This document shows positions 16,551-26,524 of a DNA stretch of 64,000 nt, in pieces. This DNA is from Acidobacteriota bacterium (GTDB lineage: Bacteria > Acidobacteriota > Terriglobia > Acidiferrales > UBA7541): NCBI GenBank assembly GCA_013289695.1, contig JABCZK010000006.1:107911-171910 (forward strand), given 5' to 3'. A model generated the notes under the pieces. It worked only from the letters and a program-made list of their open reading frames with translations. It ran no database searches and had not been told where the DNA came from. Made by a program: the position numbers and the translations under genes. How positions within the stretch are numbered: position 1 is the stretch's first letter; each line of letters begins with the position of its first letter.

Positions 16551-17840
16551 TCAGGAGGGCAGAGGCACCTCTGCGGCGTGCTCACCTCGCTTCTGAAACA
16601 CCGCCGCGACGGCAATCGCCGCCAGCAACAGAACCACCGGGTCAATCGGATGTCGGTACCGCAACGAAGTGTGCGTCACATAGTAAATCACAGGAAACAC
16701 AATCGGCCCCGCCGCGAGCGGAAAGGCGTACGGTTCGCGCTTTTGAAACAAAACGACGATTCCGCAAAACCCGCCGATCGCCGCCAGCGTGTTGCTAATC
16801 AGCACCAGCCGCAGCAGCGGCGAGTCAGCATCGCGAAATCCTTCGATGGGCTTTTCCATTCCCGTCCAGGTCGCCACAAAGCGCCGCCCGCAAAGAATGA
16901 TTTCTAATCGCGGATGGGTCTCAAGAAAAGCGATCGCCTTGCCCCACTTGTCCTGCATGAAGGCCGTCTCGCCCATGTGAATATAGTTTCGAATCTCTGC
17001 GCGCTCCGGATCCGCCGCCGGCACAACCCGCGATTGTTCATCAAACTGTTCGTTATTTCCCAGCCACAATTCAAAAGCGAAGTTGGAACGCAGCGGGATG
17101 AATCGGTGGAACGCTAAATAATTTCGCACCGTCCACGGCACGCAGCACAGTACCGCAATCCCGCACGCCAGCAGTGGATGGCTCAGGCGCAATCGCCCTG
17201 GTTGGAACGCACGATACGCGGCCCAACCGAGCAGCACCGGCAACATGCTGCCCAGCGACGGATTGGTCATCAGCGCCAAGCCCCATAGCAATCCGTATCC
17301 ACACCAGGCGCGCACGCTTGCTGAGTCCGCGAGCTCAAGCGTCGCCCACAATATTGTCGCCATCAGCAACGCCGCGAGCGATGTGTCCCACACCCATTCG
17401 TAAGGAATGATGATCGCGTTAGGAAAAATCGCCCACAGCCACGCCGCCCCGGCGCCCACTGCCAAACTGCCCACGCGTTTGCCGATGTAAAATAGCGGCA
17501 CGCAGGCTGCCGCCGAAAATAAAATGTTGAGAAACACAATTGCAAAAAACGAGTGCGGCGTGTGAATCCCGAACACGCGGAACACTCCCGCGACCAACGC
17601 CGGATAAACCGGCGTCAACCACGCCGTCGGCCCAGTCTCCTGCCAATACGGTGAGCTAAATCCGTGTCCCGCCGCGAGCGAGTAAGCGATGTTTCCCGTC
17701 TCATTCAAAAACGGCACGAGACCAACGAGATCGGCGCGCATTTTGTGTTCTTGATTCCACGCAAATGTCACCCGCGCTCCCAGCGCAATCGCCAGGATCA
17801 ACGACAAAGACGTCGCAGCCTTCCACAATTGCGATTTCAT
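16551..17840 (-). CDS. Polytopic GT39-like membrane glycosyltransferase
   Basis: This is a 429-residue membrane protein with about ten hydrophobic segments. It has the early periplasmic loop typical of ArnT/PMT-type enzymes, including an acidic residue after the first helix (HKMRADLVGLVP) and the GHGFSSPY..GPTAWLTPVYP segment. PWTVRNYLAFHRFIPLRSNF and SLRYRHPIDPVVLLL are typical of GT39-like proteins of this size. It probably transfers a sugar from a lipid carrier to an envelope acceptor; donor and acceptor are unknown. It is monocistronic and divergent from the NADH dehydrogenase gene. Confidence 0.75.
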   Translation of the reverse strand: MKSQLWKAATSLSLILAIALGARVTFAWNQEHKMRADLVGLVPFLNETGNIAYSLAAGHGFSSPYWQETGPTAWLTPVYPALVAGVFRVFGIHTPHSFFAIVFLNILFSAAACVPLFYIGKRVGSLAVGAGAAWLWAIFPNAIIIPYEWVWDTSLAALLMATILWATLELADSASVRAWCGYGLLWGLALMTNPSLGSMLPVLLGWAAYRAFQPGRLRLSHPLLACGIAVLCCVPWTVRNYLAFHRFIPLRSNFAFELWLGNNEQFDEQSRVVPAADPERAEIRNYIHMGETAFMQDKWGKAIAFLETHPRLEIILCGRRFVATWTGMEKPIEGFRDADSPLLRLVLISNTLAAIGGFCGIVVLFQKREPYAFPLAAGPIVFPVIYYVTHTSLRYRHPIDPVVLLLAAIAVAAVFQKRGEHAAEVPLPS

Positions 17841-18075
17841 GTTAAGAGATCCACTCCTCGCGCGCCGTTCAGTCTATCTCGGATGCATCGATCATGGCGC
17901 CACGACGATTTCGCCGCCTCGTTGCAACGCGTTTCACGCTGCGCGCACAAGTACGAACTCCGCAGCGGCCGATTGCAACCCTGCTTCTTCCAGTGATGTT
18001 CGTGCATCTGATAACGTAGAGGCGTCCTGGGGCAAACGCCGGTGTTTTCGCGTTTGTTGGAGAATTCGCTGAAGA

Positions 18076-19362
18076 ATGGCTGACCCACACAAAGTCGTAA
18101 TCATCGGCGGCGGTTTCGGCGGCCTCAGCGCCGCGCGCGCTCTGAAAAACGCGCCGGTGCAAGTGACGCTCGTCGATCGCTGTAACTATCATCTTTTCCA
18201 GCCACTGCTCTATCAAGTCGCCACCGGCTCGCTTTCCCCCGCGAACGTCGCCGGACCGTTGCGCCAGGTCCTGCGCAAACAGAAAAACACTCAGGTGCTG
18301 CTGGGCGAAGCCGTGCACATTGACGCAGCGCAGCGCCGCGTCATTCTCAGCGACGGCGCGCTCGACTACGACACTCTGATCGTCGCCACCGGCGCCACGC
18401 ACCAATACTTCGGCCACGACGAATGGGAGCAGTTCGCCCCCGGCCTGAAAAATCTCGACGACGCCACCGCCATGCGCGGCCGCATCCTCCTCGCATTCGA
18501 AGCCGCCGAGCGCGAACGCGATCCCAAAAAGCTGCGCGCCTGGATGACGTTCGTCATCGTCGGCGCCGGGCCCACCGGCGCGGAGCTTGCCGGCGCCCTC
18601 GGCGAAATCGCGCATGACACCCTCATCCACGACTTCCGTCACATCGACTCGACGCAAACGCGCATCATCCTCGTCGAAGGCACCGACCGCGCACTGCCCT
18701 CCTATCCGCCGAAGCTTTCTGAAGCCGCCCGCCGGATGCTCGTGCGACTCGGCGTCACGGTCAGAACCGGGGCGATGGTCACCGACGTTCGCGCTGACGG
18801 CGTCACCATTCGCGTCGGCGATCACGACGAGATGATTCCCACGCACACGGTGCTGTGGGCGGCGGGCGTGCTGGCTTCGCCGCTCGGCGTGATCCTCTCG
18901 CAGGAAGCCGGCGCGAAGCTCGACCGCGCGCGCCGTGTGATCGTCGAACCGGACATGAGCATCGCAGGGCATCCCGAGATTTTTGTTATCGGTGACCTTT
19001 CGAATTACAGCCACCAAACTGGACGACCGCTTCCCGGAGTTGCACAACCTGCGATTCAGCAGGGCCATTACGTCGCAAAAGTAATTCGCGCGCGTTTGCG
19101 CGGCCAGAAACTTCCGCCGTTCCATTATTTCGACAAAGGAAATCTCGCGACCATCGGGCGCGGCGCGGCCGTTGCGGACTTGAATTGGCTGCGGCTTTCA
19201 GGCTGGCCTGCTTGGCTGATTTGGGTTTTCGTGCACTTGCTTTACATCGTGCAATTTCAAAATCGTTTGCTGGTGCTGCTGCAGTGGGCCTGGCTATATC
19301 TCACTTTCGACCGTTCCTCGCGGTTGATTACCGGCAAAAGTCCGCTGCCGCTGGATTTGTAA
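18076..19362 (+). CDS. Type II NADH dehydrogenase (NDH-2)
   Basis: The 428-residue flavoprotein has an N-terminal FAD-binding fold (VVIIGGGFGGLSAARAL) and a second Rossmann fold for NADH (FVIVGAGPTGAELAGALGE, about residue 165). FVIGDLSNY follows, then the PGVAQPAIQQGHYVAK segment. The C-terminal amphipathic/hydrophobic helix (WLIWVFVHLLYIVQFQNRLLV) anchors it to the membrane. NYHLFQPLLYQVATG is a hallmark of the family. It oxidises NADH and reduces quinone without pumping protons. The ATG is preceded by GAAGA. Confidence 0.93.
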   Translation: MADPHKVVIIGGGFGGLSAARALKNAPVQVTLVDRCNYHLFQPLLYQVATGSLSPANVAGPLRQVLRKQKNTQVLLGEAVHIDAAQRRVILSDGALDYDTLIVATGATHQYFGHDEWEQFAPGLKNLDDATAMRGRILLAFEAAERERDPKKLRAWMTFVIVGAGPTGAELAGALGEIAHDTLIHDFRHIDSTQTRIILVEGTDRALPSYPPKLSEAARRMLVRLGVTVRTGAMVTDVRADGVTIRVGDHDEMIPTHTVLWAAGVLASPLGVILSQEAGAKLDRARRVIVEPDMSIAGHPEIFVIGDLSNYSHQTGRPLPGVAQPAIQQGHYVAKVIRARLRGQKLPPFHYFDKGNLATIGRGAAVADLNWLRLSGWPAWLIWVFVHLLYIVQFQNRLLVLLQWAWLYLTFDRSSRLITGKSPLPLDL

Positions 19363-19363
19363 A

Positions 19364-20806
19364 TTACGCTGCCGAAGTTTCCGCCGCGCGCACCTGACCC
19401 GCGCGAATCGCTTTCAGCAGCGTGGCGTGGTCTCGCTCGGTCTGGTCCGCGTAGGTCGCCGCGAATTCGCCGATCGCGTCGTCGAACGTCGCGTTCTTGC
19501 CCATGTAGCCAGCGATGCGCGCCGCGTCGCCGGTGCGCGCGTGCGCGCGTGCCAAAGTCCATCCGCAAATCTGCACGTATTCCAGCCATTCCGATTTGCT
19601 CATGCTCTCCAAATCGAATTTCATTTTCATATCGCGCAGTTGGCGGAAATAATAATCGTGGCCGTCATCGTCGCGCGTCCAACCGAGCACCACGTCGCTG
19701 GCCGCCTGCAACATGCGTTGCCCGGTGACCACTCGCTCTCCGTGATTCGCGTAACGGCTCTTGCCCGCGTAGGCTTCCAGCGCCGAAGGCAGCGCTTCTT
19801 TCAATTGCAGCACCAGCGCGTCGTCCTTTCCAGCCATCAGCAACGCGACAGCGCAGCGCGTACCCACGCTTCCGACTCCTACTACTTTTCGCGCGATATC
19901 CACGATGTGATAGCGGTCCAGGATCACGCGCCGTTCTTCGGGCAGCGTCAGGCTGTAGCGGTGAAAGAGCGCTCGGACGTGCTCGTCGATTGCGGCCATG
20001 TCGCGCGGATGGTAAACCAGCGGAGGGTGATCAATGATGCGCCGCTTGCCTTTGGAAACTTCCGTGATTCTCGGCAGGATGTATTCCGCCGTCTGCATCT
20101 TTGCGGCACGTTCCACTTTTTCCCAATATTTCTTATCACGCGTGGCTTTCGCTTTCTCGATAAAAATGTCCACATCAATGTGCGAATACCACGCCTCCAG
20201 GTAAGGCATGCGCGCATATTCGCGCATGTGCGTGCGATAGGAAGCCACCACGGCGCGTGCCGCATCGCCGCAACGCCGTTCCTTCATTCCCTTCTGGCGT
20301 CCTGCCAGCACGACGCTGGCCGCGAGCCTCTTCACGTCCCACTCCCACGGCGCGGGAAGCGTTTCGTCAAAATCATTGATGTCGAATACCAGGCGGCGCT
20401 CCGGAGACCCGTATCCGCCGAAATTCAGCAGATGGCAATCGCCGCAGGCCTGCACGCGAATTTTCGTCGCGGGAGTTGCCGCCAGATCCCAGGCCATCAG
20501 CGCAGCGGCACCGCGAAAGAAAGCGAACGGCGACTGGCGCATGCGTCCATAGCGGATGGGCAAAAGCTCGGACAAGCGTCCGCGATCGGATTCCTTCAGC
20601 AGCGTCACTGGATCGGGACGATCAGCCGCGGGCACCCACTTCGCATGCGAAGTTCGCGGCACGCGCACGCGCAGCGCTTTGCCCGCGGTCATGCGTTCTT
20701 CGACCGTTGGACCAGGCGAATCCTCGCGTGAATCGGGGTGCGCCTTGCTGATGCTCACGACTGTGCTGTGAGCATTCCCGATTTTTGCCGCCTCCGTATT
20801 TTTCAT
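19364..20806 (-). CDS. DUF2252 family protein
   Basis: The 480-residue protein carries the DUF2252 signatures: RMRQSPFAFFRGAAALMAWDLA, then VQACGDCHLLNFGGYGSPERR and FDINDFDETLPAPWEWDVKRLAAS around residues 95-165. DIARKVVGVGSVGTRC and YANHGERVVTGQRMLQAASDV follow later. The fold is kinase/aminoglycoside phosphotransferase-like, but no biochemical role is established. No signal peptide or membrane segment is seen. It converges on the NDH-2 gene with a 1-bp gap. Confidence 0.88.
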   Translation of the reverse strand: MKNTEAAKIGNAHSTVVSISKAHPDSREDSPGPTVEERMTAGKALRVRVPRTSHAKWVPAADRPDPVTLLKESDRGRLSELLPIRYGRMRQSPFAFFRGAAALMAWDLAATPATKIRVQACGDCHLLNFGGYGSPERRLVFDINDFDETLPAPWEWDVKRLAASVVLAGRQKGMKERRCGDAARAVVASYRTHMREYARMPYLEAWYSHIDVDIFIEKAKATRDKKYWEKVERAAKMQTAEYILPRITEVSKGKRRIIDHPPLVYHPRDMAAIDEHVRALFHRYSLTLPEERRVILDRYHIVDIARKVVGVGSVGTRCAVALLMAGKDDALVLQLKEALPSALEAYAGKSRYANHGERVVTGQRMLQAASDVVLGWTRDDDGHDYYFRQLRDMKMKFDLESMSKSEWLEYVQICGWTLARAHARTGDAARIAGYMGKNATFDDAIGEFAATYADQTERDHATLLKAIRAGQVRAAETSAA

Positions 20807-21308
20807 GGCCTAAGCGATTCTCCGCCAGATCCTAGGTACGAGCAAGCCCGGCGATTCTGGATCGGGTCGGCTGCGGGGGCCAAAAAAGCAAGAATTACTG
20901 TCGATTAGAATGGGGCGCTGTTGCTTGTTTTCAGTCAGTTGCAGTGTGTTTTCAATCGCCAAACGACGATCAGAAACGTCCGTAGTTTTACTGGCGAGTG
21001 GTTGGAAACTTACGCATTGTGGTGTTTCCTGGCGCGAGGGTGGGAGGGATCCCGCGCGGCAGCGGATGGCGGCGGGCGGGTATTTTGCCGGCGATGTTGG
21101 TCCGGAGCTGGCGACTTCGCGCGAGTTTTGAAACATTTTCATTTTTTCTGATCCCGCACTGCGCTAGCACGCGTGGATCGAAAGTGCAGCGGCACGTTCG
21201 GACAGAAGCGGTACCTGACTTTTTTTCAGCGCAGCGACGCGGAGAAAACCGAGCGTGCGGCGCAGGGGTGGGGCAATCGCCTGCCAGCGAGCCGACGGCG
21301 CGTCGGGT
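20807..21308. other. Intergenic region without recognised features
   Basis: The 502 bp between the DUF2252 start and the end of the next minus-strand gene hold only short, overlapping ORFs of poor quality. I see no repeat family, tRNA or terminator. The left part must contain the DUF2252 promoter. Confidence 0.6.
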
Positions 21309-21839
21309 TCATTTTTCCGACGCGAGCGAGCGGATGCGATCAATATCGAGGCGGCCTTTTGCGCCCCAGCCGGTCACGTCTTCCGGAATCGCGGGGCGGA
21401 ACTTCTCGTAGAGGCGGAATGCGTTTTGCGAAAGCTCCTCGGGCCGGAAGGCTTTCGCCAGGTGACGCATCGCTTCGCGCACAGGGCCCAGCGACTCACC
21501 GAACTTGCTTTCCAGGTAGCGCTCGACGCCCTGCGCTGCGATGGGTTTGTCCTTGATCACGGCGCGGACTCCAGCCTCGGTATTGACAGCCGGCACTTGG
21601 CGCCCGGCAATTTCCACAAAGAATTCTTCTCCACGTTTTCTGGCGCGCGCCTTCTTGATCTCCTGCGGCGCGGGTTTGTATATGCCCAGGCGCCGGCCTT
21701 TTGATTGCGCAGTCAGGCCGGCGACGGCCTTGCCGAGTGAAAGCGCCTCGTCGCGGTCAAATCCCAGCCGCTCGGCAACGGCGGTGGCCCACAGCGTCAA
21801 GACGGGAGCGCGATTGATCAGAATATTTGGGGCGGTCAT
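21309..21839 (-). CDS. Conserved-looking hypothetical cytoplasmic protein
   Basis: The 176-residue ORF is mostly alpha-helical and charged, with no signal or membrane segment. It begins MTAPNILINRAPVLTLWATA and contains GFDRDEALSLGKAVAGLTAQSKGRRLG and AIPEDVTGWGAKGRLDIDRIRSL. The composition and absence of a competing frame support a real gene. I recall similar unnamed proteins in proteobacteria but cannot assign a function. It lies 38 bp after a CheY-like gene on the same strand, so the two may be co-transcribed. Confidence 0.65.
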   Translation of the reverse strand: MTAPNILINRAPVLTLWATAVAERLGFDRDEALSLGKAVAGLTAQSKGRRLGIYKPAPQEIKKARARKRGEEFFVEIAGRQVPAVNTEAGVRAVIKDKPIAAQGVERYLESKFGESLGPVREAMRHLAKAFRPEELSQNAFRLYEKFRPAIPEDVTGWGAKGRLDIDRIRSLASEK

Positions 21840-21877
21840 GGGGAACAGCGTAGCGAATTGTGCTGCAGCAGCGCAAT

Positions 21878-22285
21878 TTAGGCGGCCAAGAGATTCTCAA
21901 CGCGCTCGATCAACCTGGTTACGCCCTCCGATTTCGAGAATACGGCATCGATTCCGAACAGGGATGTAAGCCTCTTGTTGAGTTCTTCGGCATACATGGT
22001 CACCATCATTATCCGAATCCCGGGCTGAGTGTGGCGAAGTATTCCTGCCACTTCCAAGCCAGTGAGGCGCGGCATTTTCACGTCCAGTAGAATCAAATCA
22101 GGCGTCAGTTCCTTAGCCTTCGCCACCGCTTCAAGTCCATCGGTCGCTTCGCCACAAATCTCGAAGTCTGTTCCGCGCTCCAGTGCCTGACGGATTTTCG
22201 TTCGCACCATTTCGCTGTCATCGGCGATAAGGATGGTACGGGGCTTGTTTACTTCCGAACGGTCAGATGCATCGGTTGGGGGCAT
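21878..22285 (-). CDS. CheY-like single-domain response regulator
   Basis: This is a receiver domain alone, about 135 residues. It has the acidic pair in LIADDSEMVR, the phospho-acceptor in LILLDVKMPRLTG and the conserved Lys in VFSKSEGV. There is no output domain. The ATG at 22285 is preferred over the GTG at 22294 because GGAGTG lies the right distance from it, whereas the GTG overlaps that site. No kinase gene lies nearby. It probably acts by protein contact in a phosphorelay or on a motility/secretion target. Confidence 0.88.
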   Translation of the reverse strand: MPPTDASDRSEVNKPRTILIADDSEMVRTKIRQALERGTDFEICGEATDGLEAVAKAKELTPDLILLDVKMPRLTGLEVAGILRHTQPGIRIMMVTMYAEELNKRLTSLFGIDAVFSKSEGVTRLIERVENLLAA

Positions 22286-22564
22286 GTTGCTCACTCCAGT
22301 AAGTCAAGTTACATTCTAGCCCCTCCGACAATAGGGTGAATCGTGTAGAGGCGCGCGCGGGAGATGCTTGTTAGCAATTTAGTAAGTGCGTTGTTTCAGG
22401 TCTGGCGGGCGGGTGGCGCAGCCTCCGCACGAAGCAAACGAACGCTGAGTTTTTGCGGGTGCCGAGTCTCGACGCGAGCGAGCGTACGTGTGAGGCATGT
22501 GTCGCACCTACGGCGCTCCGGGTTTTTTTTGCGAGTTTTCCCACCGCTTCCGCGGTGGGCTAAG

Positions 22565-22680
22565 TTGTGCCGCGCTTCCCCTTCGACCCTGCCGCAGGCA
22601 GGGCCTCAGGATGAAACGGCGCTGCCGGCCCTGCTGCGGCGGGCAGGTTCTCAGAGTGAATCGCGCTGCAGCGCGATTCA
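22565..22680 (+). repeat. Intergenic repeat family C, copy 1 (two units)
   Basis: The gap 22286-22681 has no gene. The first unit reads CTTCGACCCTGCCGC then AGGCAGGGCCTCAGGATGAAACG. The second, degenerate unit contains CTGCTGCGGCGGGCAGG then TTCTCAGAGTGAATCG. The core CCTGCCGCAGGCAGG is a palindrome. A similar pair of units lies at 31341-31490. A terminal GCGCTGCAGCGC palindrome precedes the ADOP gene end. Confidence 0.6.
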
Positions 22681-22681
22681 A

Positions 22682-25162
22682 TTACTCGGAGCGCAGGGCG
22701 TCCATTACGTCGATGCGGGCGGCGCGGGCGGCTGGCAGGACCGACGCTACTACTGCGGCGGCTAGCAGAACTGCGGCGCTGGCGACTACTGGGACCATGT
22801 CTGGCATGCGCATGTCCACGATGTAACTGTTGGCCAGGCGTGCCAGGGCGTAGCCGAAAACTGCGCCCGCTATGATGCCGACGGCGGCCATCAGGGCGCC
22901 CTGCGCGATTACGCTGGTGAGCAGATTGCGTGGTTGCGCGCCTAGAGCGAGACGGATGCCGAACTCGCGCGTGCGGCCGCTGACGGAGAAGACCAGCACG
23001 CCTGCGACTCCAATCACAGCGATTGCCAGAGCTACTGCGGCGAAGCCGCCGAAGACGAGCGCGTTCAGACGATCTGGGGTGAGGACTTCCGCGCGTACAT
23101 CGTCGAGCGTGGCGGCTTTTTCTACCGGCTGATCTACCGACAAATCGCGGATGATGCGCGTGATGGGAGTTACCAGCGCATAGGGATCGGAATGGGTGTG
23201 GACGAAGAGGCGTCCGCCGCCGATTTCCTGATCGAGCGGATGATAGACGGTGAGCGCGGCGCCGGGGACCACGTTTTCGTCGTCAACATCAGCGGCGATG
23301 CCGACGATGCGGCGCGGCCTGGTGCTGACGTCAATAAATTGCATGACTGGGTCGGTCCACATGATGTGCTGATTGAGCGCGTCGCTGGTGGGGAACATGC
23401 GGAGCGCGACGCTCTGGCTGACGATGACAACTTTCTCGCTGTCTCTGCGATCGAGGTCGTTGAAATCGCGGCCTTCGATGATGGGCACGCCTAGCGCGGC
23501 GAAAAATCCGGGCGAGATGGTGCGGAATTGCGCGTGGGGATCTTCTTCGCCATTAGCGCGTACGTGGCCTTCGGCGGAGAACTGGAAGCCCGGGCCGAAG
23601 ATGCCTTTGTCGCGCCACGGGACGGCGGTGCCGACGGCGACGCGGTCAACTCCAGGGAGAGCCGCGACTTGGCGTATGGTTTCTTTATAGAAGCCGAGGA
23701 TCTGATCGGGCGTGCGGCCGTAGGAAACGACTGGAACGTTGAGCGCGAGGACGTTGTGCGTGTCGAAACCAGTGCGCACGGTTTGCAGCGCGAGGAGCGT
23801 CTTGAGCAACATGCCGGCGCCGGCGAGGAGCATGAAGCAGGCGGCGATCTGTGTGACGGCGAACATGCGCAGGCGGCGTCCAGTGCTGCCGGTGATGCGC
23901 ACACCGCCGCTGGCGAGGCTTAGGCCGTTCGCGGATTCCGCGGAAGGCAGGCGCGGAACGAATGCGAGGAGCACCGCGGCGACGACTGCGAGGATGGCGC
24001 CGACCCAGAGCATGCTGGAATCAACGGTGAGGTCGAGCGCGCGGACGGAGAAGCGTGAAGCGTAACGCGCGAGGATCGAGACCATCGGACTGGCGATCAA
24101 AACGCCAAGCGCCGCGCCAGCGCCGCAGAGGAGCAGGCTATCTATGAGGAGAGTTCGGCGCAGCGAGTTGGTAGTCGCGCCTAGCGCGGCGCGGATGGAG
24201 AGTTCGCCTTCGCGGCGGACCGTGCGCGCGAGAATGAGGTTGGCGGCGTTGGAGCAGGCAATGACGAAGACGAGGATGGAGGCGGCGAACAGGACCCACA
24301 GCACGGTCTTAGCGCGCGAAGTGATCTGTTCGCGCAGAAAGACGGCGCTGATCTGGAAGTTCTCACCGTGGGGATAGGCTTCGGGGTGCTGGGCGAGCAT
24401 GGAGGCGTAGGTGGTGCGCAGGTCGGCGCGGGCTTGCTGGATGTCTGCGCCCGGCGCGAGGCGGCCGAAAAGTTCGGTCATGCGATGGACGCGGCCGGTG
24501 ACCATCGTGGCGGAAAGATGGTGCGGGCTGGTGACTACGTTGGCGATGAGCTCGGTTTCGGCGGGGTAAGGCACGGAGGGCTCGAGGACGCCGACGATGG
24601 TGGCAGTGCGCGCGCCGGCGGGGTCGCCGGTATCAAGTTTGAGAGATTTGCCGAGCACGGAGGGATCGCTGTGGAGCGAATTGGTCCAGAAGCGATAGGT
24701 GAGGACTACGGCGCCGGCGGCGTTGGGGCCGTCATCGTGGGCATCTAGCAAACGGCCCAAGACGGGGTGCAAGCCCATGACTTCGAAATAGGAGCCGTCC
24801 ACGACGCCGGCGCGGACTTCGCGCGGTTCGCCGAGGCCGACCATGCTGAAGCCGATGGTGGAGAAGTCGCCGAACTCGCTGACGGTCTTGACACGCGACT
24901 GCAGATCCTGGATTTCGGGAACGGAGAAGGCGACGTCTTCGACGCCGATGCCGGGGGCGCTTTGGCGGATGTAGATGAGGCGGTTTTCGTCGCGATTGAC
25001 GAGCGGGCGGAGGAGCACGCCGCGGACGACGCTGAAGATGGCGGCGTTGGCGCCGATGCCGAGGGCTAGCGTGAGGATCACGGTGACCGCGAGGCCTTTG
25101 GTGCGCGCGAGCGAGCGCAGGGCAACCTTTAGATCACGGATTAGCAGATCTGGAGTGGGCAT
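22682..25162 (-). CDS. ADOP-type FtsX/MacB ABC transporter permease
   Basis: The 826-residue protein has the arrangement called acidobacterial duplicated orphan permease. The opening is LLIRDLKVALRSLARTKGLAVTV, with a first helix in ALGIGANAAIFSVVRGVLLRPL. A MacB-type periplasmic core follows, then an FtsX membrane unit (SILVFVIACSNAANLILAR..RREGELSIRAALGA), a second periplasmic core and a second FtsX unit ending in a helix before RAARIDVMDALRSE. There is no ATPase gene beside it, as usual for this class. Export of a small molecule or signalling across the membrane is possible; the substrate is unknown. GGAGG lies 10 bp before the ATG. Confidence 0.93.
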   Translation of the reverse strand: MPTPDLLIRDLKVALRSLARTKGLAVTVILTLALGIGANAAIFSVVRGVLLRPLVNRDENRLIYIRQSAPGIGVEDVAFSVPEIQDLQSRVKTVSEFGDFSTIGFSMVGLGEPREVRAGVVDGSYFEVMGLHPVLGRLLDAHDDGPNAAGAVVLTYRFWTNSLHSDPSVLGKSLKLDTGDPAGARTATIVGVLEPSVPYPAETELIANVVTSPHHLSATMVTGRVHRMTELFGRLAPGADIQQARADLRTTYASMLAQHPEAYPHGENFQISAVFLREQITSRAKTVLWVLFAASILVFVIACSNAANLILARTVRREGELSIRAALGATTNSLRRTLLIDSLLLCGAGAALGVLIASPMVSILARYASRFSVRALDLTVDSSMLWVGAILAVVAAVLLAFVPRLPSAESANGLSLASGGVRITGSTGRRLRMFAVTQIAACFMLLAGAGMLLKTLLALQTVRTGFDTHNVLALNVPVVSYGRTPDQILGFYKETIRQVAALPGVDRVAVGTAVPWRDKGIFGPGFQFSAEGHVRANGEEDPHAQFRTISPGFFAALGVPIIEGRDFNDLDRRDSEKVVIVSQSVALRMFPTSDALNQHIMWTDPVMQFIDVSTRPRRIVGIAADVDDENVVPGAALTVYHPLDQEIGGGRLFVHTHSDPYALVTPITRIIRDLSVDQPVEKAATLDDVRAEVLTPDRLNALVFGGFAAVALAIAVIGVAGVLVFSVSGRTREFGIRLALGAQPRNLLTSVIAQGALMAAVGIIAGAVFGYALARLANSYIVDMRMPDMVPVVASAAVLLAAAVVASVLPAARAARIDVMDALRSE

Positions 25163-25468
25163 CGTCGTTCGACCTCCTGGCTATTGATGGAGAGCAGCGT
25201 CCTGCGCGACATTTTGTACCACAATGGAACAGAGATTCAACACTACGACCGTATCAGCCGCGAGTCTCGTAGCCGTCAAGGCACGCATAGTTCCTTGCCG
25301 TGCGGAGATAAAGACCTATGCATCAATCAGTTGCGAAGGATTGGAGCCGGTAGATGTGCGGAGATGCTCGGTTCTGGGACACGAGTGATGCGGAGGCGGA
25401 CACATATCCGGACTTGCATTGCGAATGTCGCCCGAGCCCGACGGGTCGCGCGCAGATGCGGAAACTAC
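25163..25468. other. Intergenic region without recognised features
   Basis: These 306 bp separate the ADOP start from the end of the VWA gene. No repeat family, hairpin with a T-run or credible ORF is seen. It must carry the ADOP promoter. Confidence 0.55.
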
Positions 25469-26524
25469 TTAGTGTTGAGGTGCGAGTCGTGCGTAATAAC
25501 CCTGATTCGTGCGCGCGATGAGGCCGGGCTTTGCGACCTTGATTTCTATGCGGTGGTATTCATCTTGCCGGTCGGCTGCGGGCGCGGCGAAAGAGAGCTC
25601 GTAGTAGGGCGCGACGTCGGAGATGCATTGTTGCAGGAGCGCGGGGAGATCGTTGTTAAAGTCGAGAGCCAGACCGCCGCTCTGAATGGCGAGCACCTGT
25701 AGCCCCAGATTCCCGAGATTGACCTGGCTGGGTTTGCTGACACCTTTCAGGAACTCCTCGTAGTACGTGCCGCGAAAGACAGACTCGCCGGCGCCTATCG
25801 GATTGACGTTGTAGAGGGTGACGCGGGCCTGACGGAGTTGAGTGGAGAATTCGACGATCTGCGCGAAGATACCTGCCTGCTGCTTCGCGTCGAGCTCGAC
25901 CTCGGGGCCGGAGAGAAGAGGCCAGCCTGGAGAAACCCAGAGCAGTATTCTGCGCCCCGGATGCGGAGCGTCGCTACCAGTGAGCTGATTCAACGCCTGG
26001 AGGGAATACTGCAAGCGTTCGGTTGCGCCGTAGAAACCGGCGGAGCGTCCGATGTCACGCAGACCGATCTGATCGCGATCCATGGCGGTGCTGAGGGCAT
26101 TGCCGTCGCTCGAGAAATTCTCAGCAATCTTGGCACCTGTATCCGTGGCGACCACAATGGCGACGGGATATGCGAGGCGGCCTCCCTCGTTGCGCAGGAA
26201 CTTGTCGATCTGTATGCGCTCATAGCCGATTTCGCGGGCATCGGTATTGATTGCGTCAATTACGACGATGACCTCCACGGGGGCCTGGCGACCTGTGACT
26301 GCGGCGAACGAGGTAATCGCCTGCGGAGAATTGTTATCCAGCACGGTGAAGTCTTGCTGCTGGAGATCCGCGACGGGCGGGCCGGACTTCGGGCTGACGG
26401 TGACGTCGAGATAGATTTTGCCGCCACCGGCCTGGACTTGTGGGCTGTTTTGCTGGGCTCGAGCTGCAGCGGCGCAGAGGAGAGTCGCGAGAAGAAAACA
26501 GCCGAGGCGTGAGTTGCGGAACAT
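25469..26524 (-). CDS. Secreted VWFA-related acidobacterial protein
   Basis: The start at MFRNSRLGCFLLATLLC (ATG 26524, GGAGG 10 bp upstream) gives a signal peptide ending in AAARAQQ; the longer ORF start would hide it. The mature protein begins with the family's beta-rich segment (IYLDVTVSPKSGPPVADLQQQDFTVLDN). It then has a VWA-like fold with VEVIVVIDAINTD where the metal-binding DxSxS normally sits. That motif is altered here, so metal binding may be lost. Such proteins are exported and common in Acidobacteria; their function is unknown. Confidence 0.85.
   Translation of the reverse strand: MFRNSRLGCFLLATLLCAAAARAQQNSPQVQAGGGKIYLDVTVSPKSGPPVADLQQQDFTVLDNNSPQAITSFAAVTGRQAPVEVIVVIDAINTDAREIGYERIQIDKFLRNEGGRLAYPVAIVVATDTGAKIAENFSSDGNALSTAMDRDQIGLRDIGRSAGFYGATERLQYSLQALNQLTGSDAPHPGRRILLWVSPGWPLLSGPEVELDAKQQAGIFAQIVEFSTQLRQARVTLYNVNPIGAGESVFRGTYYEEFLKGVSKPSQVNLGNLGLQVLAIQSGGLALDFNNDLPALLQQCISDVAPYYELSFAAPAADRQDEYHRIEIKVAKPGLIARTNQGYYARLAPQH

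Noticed and set aside
17869-19125. 418-residue minus-strand ORF opposite the NDH-2 gene
   Set aside because: The plus strand encodes a complete NDH-2 with both nucleotide folds. The antisense ORF has no family features.
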